Shown here: positions 17,611 to 27,256 of the stretch, piece after piece
How positions within the stretch are numbered: the stretch's first letter is position 1
Layout of the letters: every line of letters begins with the position of its first letter
Origin: Endobugula sp965225895
GTDB lineage: Bacteria > Pseudomonadota > Gammaproteobacteria > Pseudomonadales > Cellvibrionaceae
Assembly (NCBI GenBank): GCA_965225895.1
Contig: CBDDBR010000011.1
Coordinates: 1,612,001-1,676,000, forward strand
DNA: 64,000 bases
Direction of reading: 5' to 3'
The notes under the pieces: model-generated
What the model was told of the DNA's origin: nothing
What the model saw: only the letters and a program-made list of their open reading frames with translations
Databases searched by the model: none
Position numbers and translations under genes: made by a program

Positions 17611-18345
17611 TTATGATGATTGCTGGCGAGCTAATATTGCCTCGGCCATCCATAGATCATCAGGGTGAGTAATTTTGATATTATCCGTACGACCTTGAAC
17701 CATTCTAACGCAATAGCCTTTTTTCTCAACTGCCGACGCCTCGTCAGTAATTGCTCCCGCACCCGTGGCATTATTATTTATTGCTTGCTCCATTGAAGCC
17801 TGCAAAATACCATAACGAAACATTTGTGGCGTTTGTGCTTGCCAAATCGTAGTGCGATCTATGGTTTGCTGAATCCGCCCATCACTATCGCACTGTTTCA
17901 GCGTATCACTGCTACTCACTCCCAATATACCGCCGACTGTATCCTCCGCTAACGTTGCCACCATATGCTCAATAGTATCGGGGCACACACAAGGACGCGC
18001 CGCATCATGCACTAACACCCAATCGTTAGAATCAACCATTGGCTGTAAATAATGTAACGCAGATAGCACCGAGTCACAGCGCTCACTACCCCCTGTTACC
18101 GTATGCACTTGCGCGTGCTTTGCAATTGCTAGCGTTGACCAATAACTATCATCGGGGTGAATGGCAACCACAATACCTGCAACATGCTGCACTCGTAGCA
18201 AAGCCTGCAAGGTGTGTTCGATAACAGACGTATTCGCAATCGTTAAATATTGCTTGGGTCTATCGGCACACATACGCTGGCCAATACCTGCTGCGGGCAC
18301 AATAAACCATCGTTTTTGGGCGGAGGGGGAGGAATCAGTGCTCAT
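17611..18345 (-). CDS. ispD: 2-C-methyl-D-erythritol 4-phosphate cytidylyltransferase
   Basis: Third enzyme of the MEP pathway; transfers CMP to methylerythritol phosphate. The nucleotide-binding start VPAAGIGQRMCADRPKQY and VHDAARPCV, GAITDEASAVEKKG and ITHPDDL are all family signatures. ~244 residues. Start ATG 18345 overlaps the ftsB stop by 11 bases (ATGAGCACTGA), so it is translationally coupled to ftsB. Confidence 0.96.
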   Translation of the reverse strand: MSTDSSPSAQKRWFIVPAAGIGQRMCADRPKQYLTIANTSVIEHTLQALLRVQHVAGIVVAIHPDDSYWSTLAIAKHAQVHTVTGGSERCDSVLSALHYLQPMVDSNDWVLVHDAARPCVCPDTIEHMVATLAEDTVGGILGVSSSDTLKQCDSDGRIQQTIDRTTIWQAQTPQMFRYGILQASMEQAINNNATGAGAITDEASAVEKKGYCVRMVQGRTDNIKITHPDDLWMAEAILARQQSS

Positions 18346-18637
18346 GCGTTTGAGAATCCGATGTTTGGGAATCAATAATCATAAAAAACGTTTCGCCTTC
18401 TTTGATCATACCCATTTGTTCACGTGCGCGTTCTTCGATAGCACTTAAGCCTGATTTTAACTCATCAACCTCAATGGCCAATACGGCATTACGTTCTCGT
18501 AAACGTGTATTTTCTGCTTGCTGCTTTTCAATCTGTTCTTGTAAGGCAGCACGATGAGATAGGCTACCTTCGCTAATCCATAAACGGTATTGCAGCCCAA
18601 TAAGCAGTATCACTAATACGGCAATCAGCCATTTCAT
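18335..18637 (-). CDS. ftsB: Cell division protein FtsB
   Basis: A small bitopic divisome protein that forms the FtsQLB complex. 100 residues: a membrane helix at ~2-20 (WLIAVLVILLIGLQYRLW) and a coiled coil at ~28-70. The conserved EERAREQMGMIKEGETFF near the C-terminus is the FtsB signature. Position between eno and ispD is the conserved gammaproteobacterial location. Confidence 0.94.
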   Translation of the reverse strand: MKWLIAVLVILLIGLQYRLWISEGSLSHRAALQEQIEKQQAENTRLRERNAVLAIEVDELKSGLSAIEERAREQMGMIKEGETFFMIIDSQTSDSQTHEH

Positions 18638-18715
18638 GAATAAATAATCCAGCGCGCGGTTATTATCAATGTTATGCCGCCTTTAACAATATAAGAAACA
18701 AACCATCAAAAAACA

Positions 18716-18744
18716 TAAGGCCTACATAATAAAAATAGACCTTA
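18716..18744 (-). terminator. Terminator after eno
   Basis: TAAGGCCTA (18716-18724) and TAGACCTTA (18736-18744) pair with one mismatch. On the minus strand the stem is followed by TGTTTTTTG. It lies 20-50 bp after the eno stop. Confidence 0.6.
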
Positions 18745-18763
18745 CATTTTTTCAATTGAGAAC

Positions 18764-20053
18764 TTATCGAGTAAACTCTTCCATGCCACGATAAGGTGCT
18801 GTGCCGTTAAGCTCAGCTTCGATCACCAATAAGCGGTTATATTTAGCAACACGATCGGAACGACATAACGAACCTGTTTTAATTTGACCCGCCGAAGTAG
18901 CAACGGCTAAATCAGCAATTGTGGTATCTTCTGTCTCACCTGAACGGTGAGAAATAACAGCAGTATAACCCGCATCTTTCGCCATTTTAATCGCGTCTAA
19001 TGTTTCTGACAAAGAACCAATTTGATTAAATTTAATCAAAATAGAGTTGGCAATATTTTTATCTATGCCTTCTTGTAAAATTTTTGTATTGGTTACAAAT
19101 AAATCATCACCCACTAGCTGCACTTTGTTACCTAGCACTTCAGTTTGATATTTCCAACCAGCCCAATCTGATTCATCTTGACCATCTTCAATAGAAATAA
19201 TTGGGTACTGATCACATAAATCCACTAAGTAATCACTAAAGCCTTCTGCAGAAAAAACTTTACCTTCGCCCTTAAGATCATATTGGCCATCAACATAAAA
19301 CTCCGATGAGGCGCAATCTAAAGCCAACATAATATCTTTACCCAGCACATAACCTGTTTGCTCAACAGCTTCTTTAATTACCGCTAACGCATCAGCATTT
19401 GATGCTAAGTTTGGAGCAAAGCCTCCCTCATCACCTACCGCTGTATTTAGGCCTTTAGCCGTCAATACTTTCTTCAGCGCATGAAATATTTCTGCACCCA
19501 TTTGTAATGCTTGCGTAAATGTTTTTGCCGAAACAGGCTGTACCATAAACTCTTGAATATCCACATTATTGTCGGCGTGCTCACCACCGTTAATAATATT
19601 CATCATAGGTACAGGCATGGTGTACTGCCCTGGTGTTCCGTTCAAATCAGCAATGTGCTGGTATAAAGGAATATTTTTTGAAGCCGCTGCTGCTTTAGCC
19701 GCTGCTAGTGATACTGCCAAAATAGCATTCGCACCAAATGTTGCTTTATTTTCAGTGCCATCCGCCTCGATCATCATATTATCAAGCGTGCGCTGATCGC
19801 TCGCGTCTTGACCGACTAACAAATCTTTAATCGTAGTATTTACATGATTTACGGCTGTTAATACCCCTTTACCTAGATAACGGGTTTTATCGCCATCGCG
19901 TAACTCTAACGCTTCGCGAGATCCTGTTGATGCACCCGATGGCGCACAAGCAGAACCCACAGCACCACATGCTAAAATAACATCGGCAGAAATTGTTGGG
20001 TTGCCACGAGAATCTAATACTTCAATGGCTTTAATGTTAACAATATTACTCAC
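18764..20053 (-). CDS. eno: Enolase
   Basis: Converts 2-phosphoglycerate to phosphoenolpyruvate in glycolysis. The 429-residue protein carries the conserved EVLDSRGNPT start, GDEGGFAPN, SIEDGQDE and SHRSGETEDTTIADLAV with the catalytic residues. Start taken as GTG 20053, giving SNIVNIKAIEV after the initiator, because GGAG lies eight bases upstream; an upstream TTG is unlikely. 24 bp after kdsA, so probably cotranscribed with it and pyrG. Confidence 0.97.
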   Translation of the reverse strand: MSNIVNIKAIEVLDSRGNPTISADVILACGAVGSACAPSGASTGSREALELRDGDKTRYLGKGVLTAVNHVNTTIKDLLVGQDASDQRTLDNMMIEADGTENKATFGANAILAVSLAAAKAAAASKNIPLYQHIADLNGTPGQYTMPVPMMNIINGGEHADNNVDIQEFMVQPVSAKTFTQALQMGAEIFHALKKVLTAKGLNTAVGDEGGFAPNLASNADALAVIKEAVEQTGYVLGKDIMLALDCASSEFYVDGQYDLKGEGKVFSAEGFSDYLVDLCDQYPIISIEDGQDESDWAGWKYQTEVLGNKVQLVGDDLFVTNTKILQEGIDKNIANSILIKFNQIGSLSETLDAIKMAKDAGYTAVISHRSGETEDTTIADLAVATSAGQIKTGSLCRSDRVAKYNRLLVIEAELNGTAPYRGMEEFTR

Positions 20054-20077
20054 TGGTTTTTCTCCATCAGTTTTCAA

Positions 20078-20929
20078 TTAAACAATATGCAGCGGTGGCA
20101 ATGATTTAATAACATCATCCACGGCTTTCATTTGTGTTAAAAAGGGTTCTAATTGATCGAGCGCTAGCGCACTAGGCCCATCACACTTCGCTTTATCAGG
20201 GTTCGGGTGTGCCTCTAAAAACAAACCCGCCAAGCCAACAGCCAAACCTGCTCGCCCTAACTCAGCCACTTGATGACGACGACCGCCCGATGCCGCACCC
20301 ATAGGGTCACGACACTGTAATGCATGGGTCACATCAAAAATTAATGGCGCACCGTGACTGACTTCTTTCATTGTACGAAAACCTAAGGTATCAACCACTA
20401 AGTTATCATATCCAAAGCAAGTACCACGCTCGCATAACATCACTGTCTCATTGCCGCATTCACTAAATTTATCGACAATATTTTTCATTTGCGCCGCACT
20501 TAAAAATTGCGGTTTTTTAATATTAATGACAGCCTGTGTTTTTGCCATTGCCTCCACCAAATCTGTTTGGCGAGCCAAAAATGCAGGCAGCTGAATAATA
20601 TCGCACACATCCGCCACAGGTTGCGCTTGATGTATTTCATGTACATCTGTGATCACAGGCACATGAAATGTTTGTTTAATTTCTTCAAATATTTTTAGGC
20701 CTTCATCCATACCCGGACCGCGATATGAATGAATAGATGAACGATTCGCTTTATCAAACGATGCCTTAAAAACATAAGGAATGCCTAATTTTTCAGTCAC
20801 CGTCACATAGGCTTCTGCCACCTGCATTGCCAGATCTCTAGACTCTAATACATTCATTCCACCTAATAGAACAAACGGTTTATCATTTGCTATTGATACC
20901 GTATCAATGGCCAGTGTTTTCGACGTCAT
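20078..20929 (-). CDS. kdsA: 3-deoxy-D-manno-octulosonate 8-phosphate synthase
   Basis: Condenses arabinose 5-phosphate and phosphoenolpyruvate to KDO 8-phosphate for lipopolysaccharide core. 283 residues with GGMNVLESRDLA, KASFDKANRSS, CERGTCFGYDNL and DVTHALQ. The Asn in GGMNVLE marks the metal-independent subclass seen in E. coli. Lies 27 bp after pyrG. Confidence 0.97.
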   Translation of the reverse strand: MTSKTLAIDTVSIANDKPFVLLGGMNVLESRDLAMQVAEAYVTVTEKLGIPYVFKASFDKANRSSIHSYRGPGMDEGLKIFEEIKQTFHVPVITDVHEIHQAQPVADVCDIIQLPAFLARQTDLVEAMAKTQAVINIKKPQFLSAAQMKNIVDKFSECGNETVMLCERGTCFGYDNLVVDTLGFRTMKEVSHGAPLIFDVTHALQCRDPMGAASGGRRHQVAELGRAGLAVGLAGLFLEAHPNPDKAKCDGPSALALDQLEPFLTQMKAVDDVIKSLPPLHIV

Positions 20930-20956
20930 AAAAATTATCTCTACAATAAAATAACA

Positions 20957-22582
20957 CTAGCTATTGGCATTATCTAACGCCGCTGTAATAAAGCTAGTAA
21001 ATAATGGATGGCCGTCACGAGGATTCGATGTGAATTCTGGATGGAACTGACAAGCGACAAACCACGGATGATCTGCAATTTCGACGACTTCAACAAGGCT
21101 ATCGTCAGATGACCAACCACTAATGGTTAATCCCGCCGCTTGCACTTTTTCTAGGAAGTTATTATTAAATTCATAGCGATGACGATGACGTTCTACAATC
21201 GTATCAGACCCATAAATACTAGCGACTTTAGAATCCGCGACTAAATGACAGTCCTGCGCACCTAAACGCATCGTACCGCCCAAATCTGATTCATCGGTAC
21301 GTTGTACAACAGAGCCATCTGCCTCTGTCCATTCAGTAATAAGGCCAATAATAGGGTTCGCCGTATCGGCATCAAATTCCGTACTATTGGCATCACTTAA
21401 GCCCAGTACATTTCGTGCAAATTCAATCACCGCCGATTGCATACCTAAACAAATACCTAGATACGGAATTTTATTTTCACGTGCATAACGTACTGCAGTT
21501 AATTTACCTTCTAAACCACGGCTACCAAAACCACCCGGCACTAAGATAGCATTAGCTGTTTGTAAAATTTCTACGCCTTTCTCTTCAACGTCTTCGGCAT
21601 TAATGTAGAGTACATTCACTTTCGTGCGCGTATGAATACCCGCATGAATCAGCGCTTCGTTTAATGACTTATAGGCATCCAGCAATTCCATGTATTTACC
21701 GACCATGGCAATTGTCACTTCATGCTTAGGGTTTAGTTTAGCTTCGGCTACGGCATCCCATTCAGACAGATCAGCTTCAGGTGCCGATATATTAAACTTG
21801 TCCAAAACAATAGAATCTAAGCCCTGCTCTTTTAATAAACGAGGAATAGAATAAATCGTATTCGCGTCTGCTAAAGGAACTACTGCGGGATATTCCACAT
21901 TGGTAAATAACGCAATTTTACGACGAGAATCGTCATCAATCGCCACCTCTGAACGGCACAGCAACACATCGGGTTGCAAGCCAATAGAGCGTAATTCTTT
22001 TACTGAATGCTGAGTGGGCTTGGTTTTGGTTTCACCTGCTGTAGCAATATAAGGCACTAACGTGAGGTGCATTAACTGTGCACGCTGCGAGCCATACTCC
22101 ACTTTTAATTGACGAATCGCTTCTAAGAACGGCTGTGATTCGATATCACCCACCGTACCGCCAATTTCAACCAATGCAATATCGTAACCTTCGGCACCCG
22201 CCAATACACGACGCTTAATTTCATCGGTAATATGCGGAATCACCTGAACAGTACCACCCAAATAGTCACCGCGGCGTTCTTTACGAATAACCGTTTCGTA
22301 CACACGACCCGTTGTAAAGTTATTGCGTTTGCTCACTTTGCTACGAATAAAACGCTCGTAATGCCCTAAATCAAGATCGGTTTCAGCACCGTCTTCAGTA
22401 ACAAATACCTCGCCGTGCTGAAATGGACTCATGGTGCCTGGATCAAAATTAATATAAGGATCAAGCTTGAGGATCGTCACTTTTAAACCACGCGCTTCAA
22501 GAATAGCGGCAAGAGAGGCTGAAGCAATGCCTTTCCCTAAAGAAGAAACAACGCCGCCAGTGACGAAAATAAATCGAGTCAT
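20957..22582 (-). CDS. pyrG: CTP synthase
   Basis: Amidates UTP to CTP using glutamine. The 541-residue protein starts MTRFIFVTGGVVSSLGKGIA with the ATP site. The synthase half spans ~1-265. The C-terminal class I glutaminase has the nucleophile cysteine in GICLGMQ and the H/E pair in CQFHPEF. First gene of pyrG-kdsA-eno. Confidence 0.98.
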   Translation of the reverse strand: MTRFIFVTGGVVSSLGKGIASASLAAILEARGLKVTILKLDPYINFDPGTMSPFQHGEVFVTEDGAETDLDLGHYERFIRSKVSKRNNFTTGRVYETVIRKERRGDYLGGTVQVIPHITDEIKRRVLAGAEGYDIALVEIGGTVGDIESQPFLEAIRQLKVEYGSQRAQLMHLTLVPYIATAGETKTKPTQHSVKELRSIGLQPDVLLCRSEVAIDDDSRRKIALFTNVEYPAVVPLADANTIYSIPRLLKEQGLDSIVLDKFNISAPEADLSEWDAVAEAKLNPKHEVTIAMVGKYMELLDAYKSLNEALIHAGIHTRTKVNVLYINAEDVEEKGVEILQTANAILVPGGFGSRGLEGKLTAVRYARENKIPYLGICLGMQSAVIEFARNVLGLSDANSTEFDADTANPIIGLITEWTEADGSVVQRTDESDLGGTMRLGAQDCHLVADSKVASIYGSDTIVERHRHRYEFNNNFLEKVQAAGLTISGWSSDDSLVEVVEIADHPWFVACQFHPEFTSNPRDGHPLFTSFITAALDNANS

Positions 22583-22664
22583 ACTGTACCTTAAAAAGTC
22601 CTAAAAAATGATATGTCAATGCAACTTCATAGACCGCGCAATCAGATATAGCAATAGGCCATAC

Positions 22665-22686
22665 CATAGCTGCGTTTTACGCTATG
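22665..22686. repeat. Inverted repeat between maf and pyrG
   Basis: CATAGC (22665-22670) and GCTATG (22681-22686), with GCGT/ACGC pairing inside. It may be the 3' hairpin of maf. The rest of the 249-bp gap shows nothing clear. Confidence 0.35.
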
Positions 22687-22831
22687 AATTCACCAATATG
22701 ATGGCGGCTAATGACAAAAACTAACACCTTGCCAAAAGCCAGCTAAGATGGGACGTCAGATTACCAGAAAGCCCGCTTTTGCTCAATCAAAAACATTTAT
22801 ACCAAACTTTGGCTAAACCCCATAAACCGAC

Positions 22832-23419
22832 CTATTTGGACGACCACATAGACACACCAAAATCAGCCAGCAATGCCGATGTTTCAAACAACGGCAAACC
22901 AACAACAGAAGAATAGCTTCCCTCAATATGCTCAACAAATACGGCACCTAACCCCTGAATACCGTAAGCACCCGCCTTATCTTTAGGTTCTCCGCTCAGC
23001 CAATAGCGGCGTGCCTCAGCGTCACTAATCGCTCTAAAAGTCACCGAGGTTACGTTAATACACGTACGTTGTTGCGCCTGAAAAATAAGACTCACCGCCG
23101 TCATTACTTGATGCGTATGCCCCGACAAACGCAATAACATAGCTACCGCCTCATCCTCTGACGCTGGCTTTTCCAATACCTGATTATCAAGCACTACAAT
23201 CGTATCAGCTCCTAGCATCGGTTTATCTGGCTTTTTTGCCGCGCCCGCTATAGCCTTATCTAAGGATAAACGGCGCACATAATCAGCCGCCAATTCGCCT
23301 TGCTGCTGGCACTCTTCAACATCCACTTGTACAACTTCGTAGGGCACACCAATCTGCGCCAACAACTCACGCCGTCGAGGGGACTGAGAAGCCAAATAAA
23401 TCGATTCATGCAAAGCCAT
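22832..23419 (-). CDS. Maf-like nucleoside triphosphate pyrophosphatase
   Basis: A house-cleaning enzyme that hydrolyses dTTP/UTP and modified nucleotides to monophosphates. 195 residues with YLASQSPRRRELL (substrate site), GADTIVVLD and AYGIQGLGAVFVEHIEGSYSSVVGLP. The pattern resembles the YhdE subgroup. Start ATG 23419 has GGAGAAAG directly upstream; longer in-frame starts would run through the terminator hairpin at 23456. Confidence 0.92.
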   Translation of the reverse strand: MALHESIYLASQSPRRRELLAQIGVPYEVVQVDVEECQQQGELAADYVRRLSLDKAIAGAAKKPDKPMLGADTIVVLDNQVLEKPASEDEAVAMLLRLSGHTHQVMTAVSLIFQAQQRTCINVTSVTFRAISDAEARRYWLSGEPKDKAGAYGIQGLGAVFVEHIEGSYSSVVGLPLFETSALLADFGVSMWSSK

Positions 23420-23455
23420 CACTTTCTCCATTATCAATATATCAACCAACAAAAA

Positions 23456-23478
23456 AGGCTCGCATATGCGAGCCTTTT
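23456..23478 (-). terminator. Terminator of the zinc operon
   Basis: An 18-bp perfect palindrome GGCTCGCATATGCGAGCC (23456-23473) with A-runs and T-runs on both sides. On the minus strand it follows znuB at ~85 bp and separates that operon from maf. It could work in both directions. Confidence 0.85.
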
Positions 23479-23557
23479 TAAAATACCACGGTATAGCTAA
23501 AACCACACGGCGATAATACACCACCCATTGGCTTATAGACTTTGGCTTTCATACACA

Positions 23558-24352
23558 TTAAAGCATTTTTTCTTCACCCTTTATTTTGGGTGTCACGATA
23601 CCCACCACAACACAATAAACGCAGGCAATCATTGCTAAACTCCAAACAATCGTTGCCCCTGCGGGTAAATCAACAGCAGCAGATATTATTAATCCCACAA
23701 CGTATCCCACCACCCCCAAACCATAAGCTTTAACCAGTGGATTGCGCTGATACAATGTGCAAACACTGGGAATAATAAGACTAGCAAACACTAAATACAC
23801 ACCCACCACCTGCGTTGATAAGGTAATGGTGATCGCAAAGAGTGGATAGAAAAGCCAGTCACCTACTTTATCTCGACACAATAACCACACGATGAATGTC
23901 ACCGCATAAACAACAAATAATTGCACCAGATCACTAAGGTTTAACCAGAGAATTTGCCCCACTAACATTTCTTTAAGACGCTCACCACCGTGGGGGTCGG
24001 CCGACAGCAATAAAACAATACCTGTTGCCATAAGCACAAATAAAATACCAATAAAAGATTCTTGCAATCGCACTTCGAGCTTACGGATTGAATACAGTAT
24101 AAATGAACCTATGATTGCCGCCATTACTGCTATACATGTAGTTAATATAGCTGAATAACCATTCCCTTCGTCCATCCAAACAGTACTCGCAAAAACAACA
24201 CCAAATGCCGCTGTTTGCGCAATCGCCAAATCTAAAAAGATAATACCCCTGTGTAATACTTCTCGTCCCAGTGGTACATGCGTAGCCAATATAAGCAAGC
24301 CTGCCAATAAGGCAGGCCAAAGTATTTCGAATTGAAGTAGGAATGGATTCAC
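23558..24352 (-). CDS. znuB: Zinc/metal ABC transporter permease, ZnuB-like
   Basis: Inner-membrane permease of a metal-type (family 9) ABC importer. 264 residues, about eight hydrophobic helices, with the family-typical DLAIAQTAAFGVVF and VYLVFASLIIPSVCT segments. GTG start 24352 shares one base with the znuA stop (TAGTG), so translation is coupled. Last gene of a six-gene operon behind Zur-like boxes. No ATPase gene is present; it would have to come from elsewhere. Metal specificity (zinc) is inferred from context. Confidence 0.85.
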   Translation of the reverse strand: MNPFLLQFEILWPALLAGLLILATHVPLGREVLHRGIIFLDLAIAQTAAFGVVFASTVWMDEGNGYSAILTTCIAVMAAIIGSFILYSIRKLEVRLQESFIGILFVLMATGIVLLLSADPHGGERLKEMLVGQILWLNLSDLVQLFVVYAVTFIVWLLCRDKVGDWLFYPLFAITITLSTQVVGVYLVFASLIIPSVCTLYQRNPLVKAYGLGVVGYVVGLIISAAVDLPAGATIVWSLAMIACVYCVVVGIVTPKIKGEEKML

Positions 24353-25293
24353 TACTGCGCCCCATAGTGGGAATTGACCAATGTGGAAAGCACCTCTTGG
24401 TATAATGAAAATAAATCACCCGCGTTTTTATTACCACCCACAGTGAAGGGCAAATTAAGCACTGGCATATTCGTTTTCTTACTTAACCAACGTGCACCTT
24501 TATCATTTTGGTAATTCGCCATAACGATATAATCCAATTTTTCGGCACGTGTTTTTTGTAATAAGTTCGCAAGATGTGCACTAGTTGGTGGCAACCCAGG
24601 CTTAGGCTCCAAATCACCCACAACATTGATCCCTAACCAACGCATCAGATAACTCCAGTTTTTGTGGTAAACAATCACTTTGCTATCTTTTAAGGGCGCC
24701 ATCATAGTTTCCCATTCACGTATTTGTGATTGCCACTTAGCCTCAAAAATACGATAGTTAGCTTTATAGTCTGCTGTATTATCACCATCAATCAGCGCTA
24801 AACGTTCAGACAATGCTTTTGCAATAATTAATAAACGATAAGGATCCCAGTGAACATGAGGATTACCCGAAGCATGAACATCACCTTGGCTACGATCCAG
24901 TTGTGTGGGTATTTCAATACGCTCAACCTGTTCGGCAGCCATAAAAAATCCCAGCCTGCCTTCTTGAATCGATGCGTTACCTGATTGTCTTAATAGCAGG
25001 GGCAGCCAACCTATTTCTAGCTCGGCTCCCGTACAAATAACCAAATCAGCCCGACGCACTTTTGCAATAAGCGACGGGCGTGCCTCGATAAAATGAGGGT
25101 CTTGAAAAGCGGTGGTCGCAGAGGAAGACGTTACATGCTGCCCACCCAACGTGTTTGCTAATGATTGCCATTCTGGCTCACAAGCAAATACATTGACCTT
25201 GGCATTCACGTTAACCGCCGCAGATACTCCTACCCATAACAGAACAAGATGAATACCTAATTTAGTCACATGGCTATTCACGTTATACTCCAA
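24352..25293 (-). CDS. znuA: Zinc ABC transporter substrate-binding protein, ZnuA-like
   Basis: Periplasmic metal-binding lipocalin-like family A-I protein, 313 residues with a signal peptide (~1-31, ending VNVNA). Candidate zinc ligands are the histidines in FQDPHFIEARPSL, NPHVHWDPYRL and VIVYHKNWSYL. There is no His/Asp-rich flexible loop of the kind seen in E. coli ZnuA. It immediately follows the outer-membrane barrel gene (stop at 25294), consistent with handing metal from barrel to permease. Zinc is inferred from the Zur-type operator. Confidence 0.87.
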   Translation of the reverse strand: MEYNVNSHVTKLGIHLVLLWVGVSAAVNVNAKVNVFACEPEWQSLANTLGGQHVTSSSATTAFQDPHFIEARPSLIAKVRRADLVICTGAELEIGWLPLLLRQSGNASIQEGRLGFFMAAEQVERIEIPTQLDRSQGDVHASGNPHVHWDPYRLLIIAKALSERLALIDGDNTADYKANYRIFEAKWQSQIREWETMMAPLKDSKVIVYHKNWSYLMRWLGINVVGDLEPKPGLPPTSAHLANLLQKTRAEKLDYIVMANYQNDKGARWLSKKTNMPVLNLPFTVGGNKNAGDLFSLYQEVLSTLVNSHYGAQ

Positions 25294-26538
25294 TTAAAAA
25301 GGGTGAGCGCCATGAGAACCTAAGCTCATAGTATATTGAAGCGTAACAATGTCGTTCGTTTCAGCATGACCATTATCAAGCTGACTAAACTGTAAACGGA
25401 TACGACTAAAGTGACTAGGTGAGTAATCTACCATGATGCTCGTCTTATCAGGGTCACTCCCTTCTGTACCCAAGCTAGACTCTTCTAAAAATTCCTCTTC
25501 ATCAATACCCGAATCAACAAAATCGGTAATCGTATTATTGGCAGACAATTGGTCATAACGAAGCCCCACTCTCCACGCAGGCTTAAACTGATAAACACTT
25601 TGGATGTACCAGCCTTTTTGCTCACCATCATAATTTGCGGTTGCGCTATCCGCACCTTCCGTAAATTCTGACTCGCCCGATTCATTTTTAACAAAATATT
25701 CTGCCTGAAGCTTAAAGTTTGTATTTTTACTATTGCCATTCGGTGCCCATTTATAAACAAAATCGATGCCCGTTACATCAACTTCACCATTCAGCAATTC
25801 ATTATCTGCTGCTGCAGTTTCACCGCCATGACTATGCCCACCCGCTTCACGCACATCAAATTCAGATTCATAATAACTAGCACCTAATTGCCAACTTGAG
25901 CTAGCGCTCATATCGCCACCCGTTTTAATAAAAAAGGCAAAACCATTATTATTATCTACATTATCACCACCAGGAAATTCGGTGCCTTTTGTTATTTCTG
26001 TCCCTAAACTCAAGTACATATCCGTAGGTGCTACCCAACGTGCTTGCACACCGGTATCCACTAGGTGCCCACCAAAAATGGCATCGTAAACTAAAGGACG
26101 ATCAGCAAAATCATGAGCATGATCATGAATACCATTCAGGTAACCTACACCAGAAAAAAATCGGCCGCCTTTAATAGTAAAACCAGAACCTAATTTCAGC
26201 GTTTCAATATATGCTTCTTCAAGTTCAACTTCTGTACTACCGTCTTCATGAACAATGGCCGATGTCATTGAGCCATAAAATTGATCATCAATATTAGCTG
26301 AAATCGATAATTCATTGTGACCGGTAGAAAACCCATTGTCAGGTAAACCTGCTTCACCGCCTAATTGAAAACCTGGCAATTCCAACTCACTACTGTCAAT
26401 TTCGGTATAGCGTCCATCTAAAATTAAACTAATCGCTGGGTTAAATTCACTACCTGATATTTTTCCTTCGCCGTAAGAATAAGAGGCAACGGATAACGCA
26501 AGTAATGTTGCGCTTGTAAGCGCTAAAGGGTGTTTCAT
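25294..26538 (-). CDS. Outer-membrane beta-barrel of the zinc operon
   Basis: A 414-residue exported protein: signal peptide MKHPLALTSATLLALSVASY SYG, then alternating beta strands rich in aromatic residues and a C-terminal phenylalanine (GSHGAHPF) typical of Bam substrates. A histidine-rich loop GGHSHGGE lies near residue 230, and IHDHAHDFAD near residue 138, both suited to metal capture. It has no plug domain or TonB box that I can see, so a porin-like channel is more likely than a TonB receptor. Start ATG 26538 has GGAG seven bases upstream. Its place between DUF1826 and znuA suggests zinc entry across the outer membrane; this is inference. Confidence 0.75.
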   Translation of the reverse strand: MKHPLALTSATLLALSVASYSYGEGKISGSEFNPAISLILDGRYTEIDSSELELPGFQLGGEAGLPDNGFSTGHNELSISANIDDQFYGSMTSAIVHEDGSTEVELEEAYIETLKLGSGFTIKGGRFFSGVGYLNGIHDHAHDFADRPLVYDAIFGGHLVDTGVQARWVAPTDMYLSLGTEITKGTEFPGGDNVDNNNGFAFFIKTGGDMSASSSWQLGASYYESEFDVREAGGHSHGGETAAADNELLNGEVDVTGIDFVYKWAPNGNSKNTNFKLQAEYFVKNESGESEFTEGADSATANYDGEQKGWYIQSVYQFKPAWRVGLRYDQLSANNTITDFVDSGIDEEEFLEESSLGTEGSDPDKTSIMVDYSPSHFSRIRLQFSQLDNGHAETNDIVTLQYTMSLGSHGAHPF

Positions 26539-26560
26539 TGATTTCTCCAATAGGGTATTT

Positions 26561-27256
26561 TTAATTAAAATCTAGGGTCATGAGTAAGCGACGCTGATGC
26601 TCACTCTTTATTGATGTGGGCGCTTCGGGCATTAATAACGATGGCGAACGGTGCACTAAACCCGCCCCTTCATTACCATCCCAGTTTTCACCTTTAAGCA
26701 AGGCCACTTCGCCTTGATGCAATTGATGAATGTCATCTAGATGCTGGAAAAGGCCTGATTTTTCATCCGACTTGCCTTCGTTACCCGCACCCAGCTTGCT
26801 ACGATTCACGCAATGATGAGGCAACCATTCGGTTGCAATACCTTGATAAGTCGTTACGAGTCGGCAAGGCACTTTATCAACATGAAACCTTGGACACATG
26901 GCATGATCAAGAACCGTTAATCGTAGACCTGCTCGCTTAAGGTCAAACAAACAGCAAAACATATCTACCAATTGCGCAATATCTTCACTTAATACAACGG
27001 CGGCAGCGCTTTCTCCAAGCGCACTACAAATACTCGCAAAAGCACTCTCAGGCGTTACACTTAACGAAACTTGAAGTGTCGGCTTTGTCTGAACAATATC
27101 CCCAGCAGCCGCAGCTAATTGACTCGCTAATTGCCGCTGCCAAATAACAATATTAGTATCGTCTTGATAAATATCGGGTAACACCTCATGGCTACTACCC
27201 GTAATAGAACGCCGAGATAATAACGACGATTCATTCATGGATGCGGATAAACTCAT
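26561..27256 (-). CDS. DUF1826 family protein, zinc-operon member
   Basis: A 231-residue soluble protein. Recognisable DUF1826 blocks are CPRFHVDKVPCRLVTTYQG (about residue 110) and ALLKGENWDGNEGAGLVHRS (about residue 190). The conserved Cys and His residues (CPRFHVDKVPC, LPHHC) could bind a metal. The biochemical role is unknown. The start ATG at 27256 overlaps the GTPase stop (ATGA), so the two are translationally coupled. Members are often found beside COG0523 GTPases under zinc control, which fits here. Confidence 0.8.
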   Translation of the reverse strand: MSLSASMNESSLLSRRSITGSSHEVLPDIYQDDTNIVIWQRQLASQLAAAAGDIVQTKPTLQVSLSVTPESAFASICSALGESAAAVVLSEDIAQLVDMFCCLFDLKRAGLRLTVLDHAMCPRFHVDKVPCRLVTTYQGIATEWLPHHCVNRSKLGAGNEGKSDEKSGLFQHLDDIHQLHQGEVALLKGENWDGNEGAGLVHRSPSLLMPEAPTSIKSEHQRRLLMTLDFN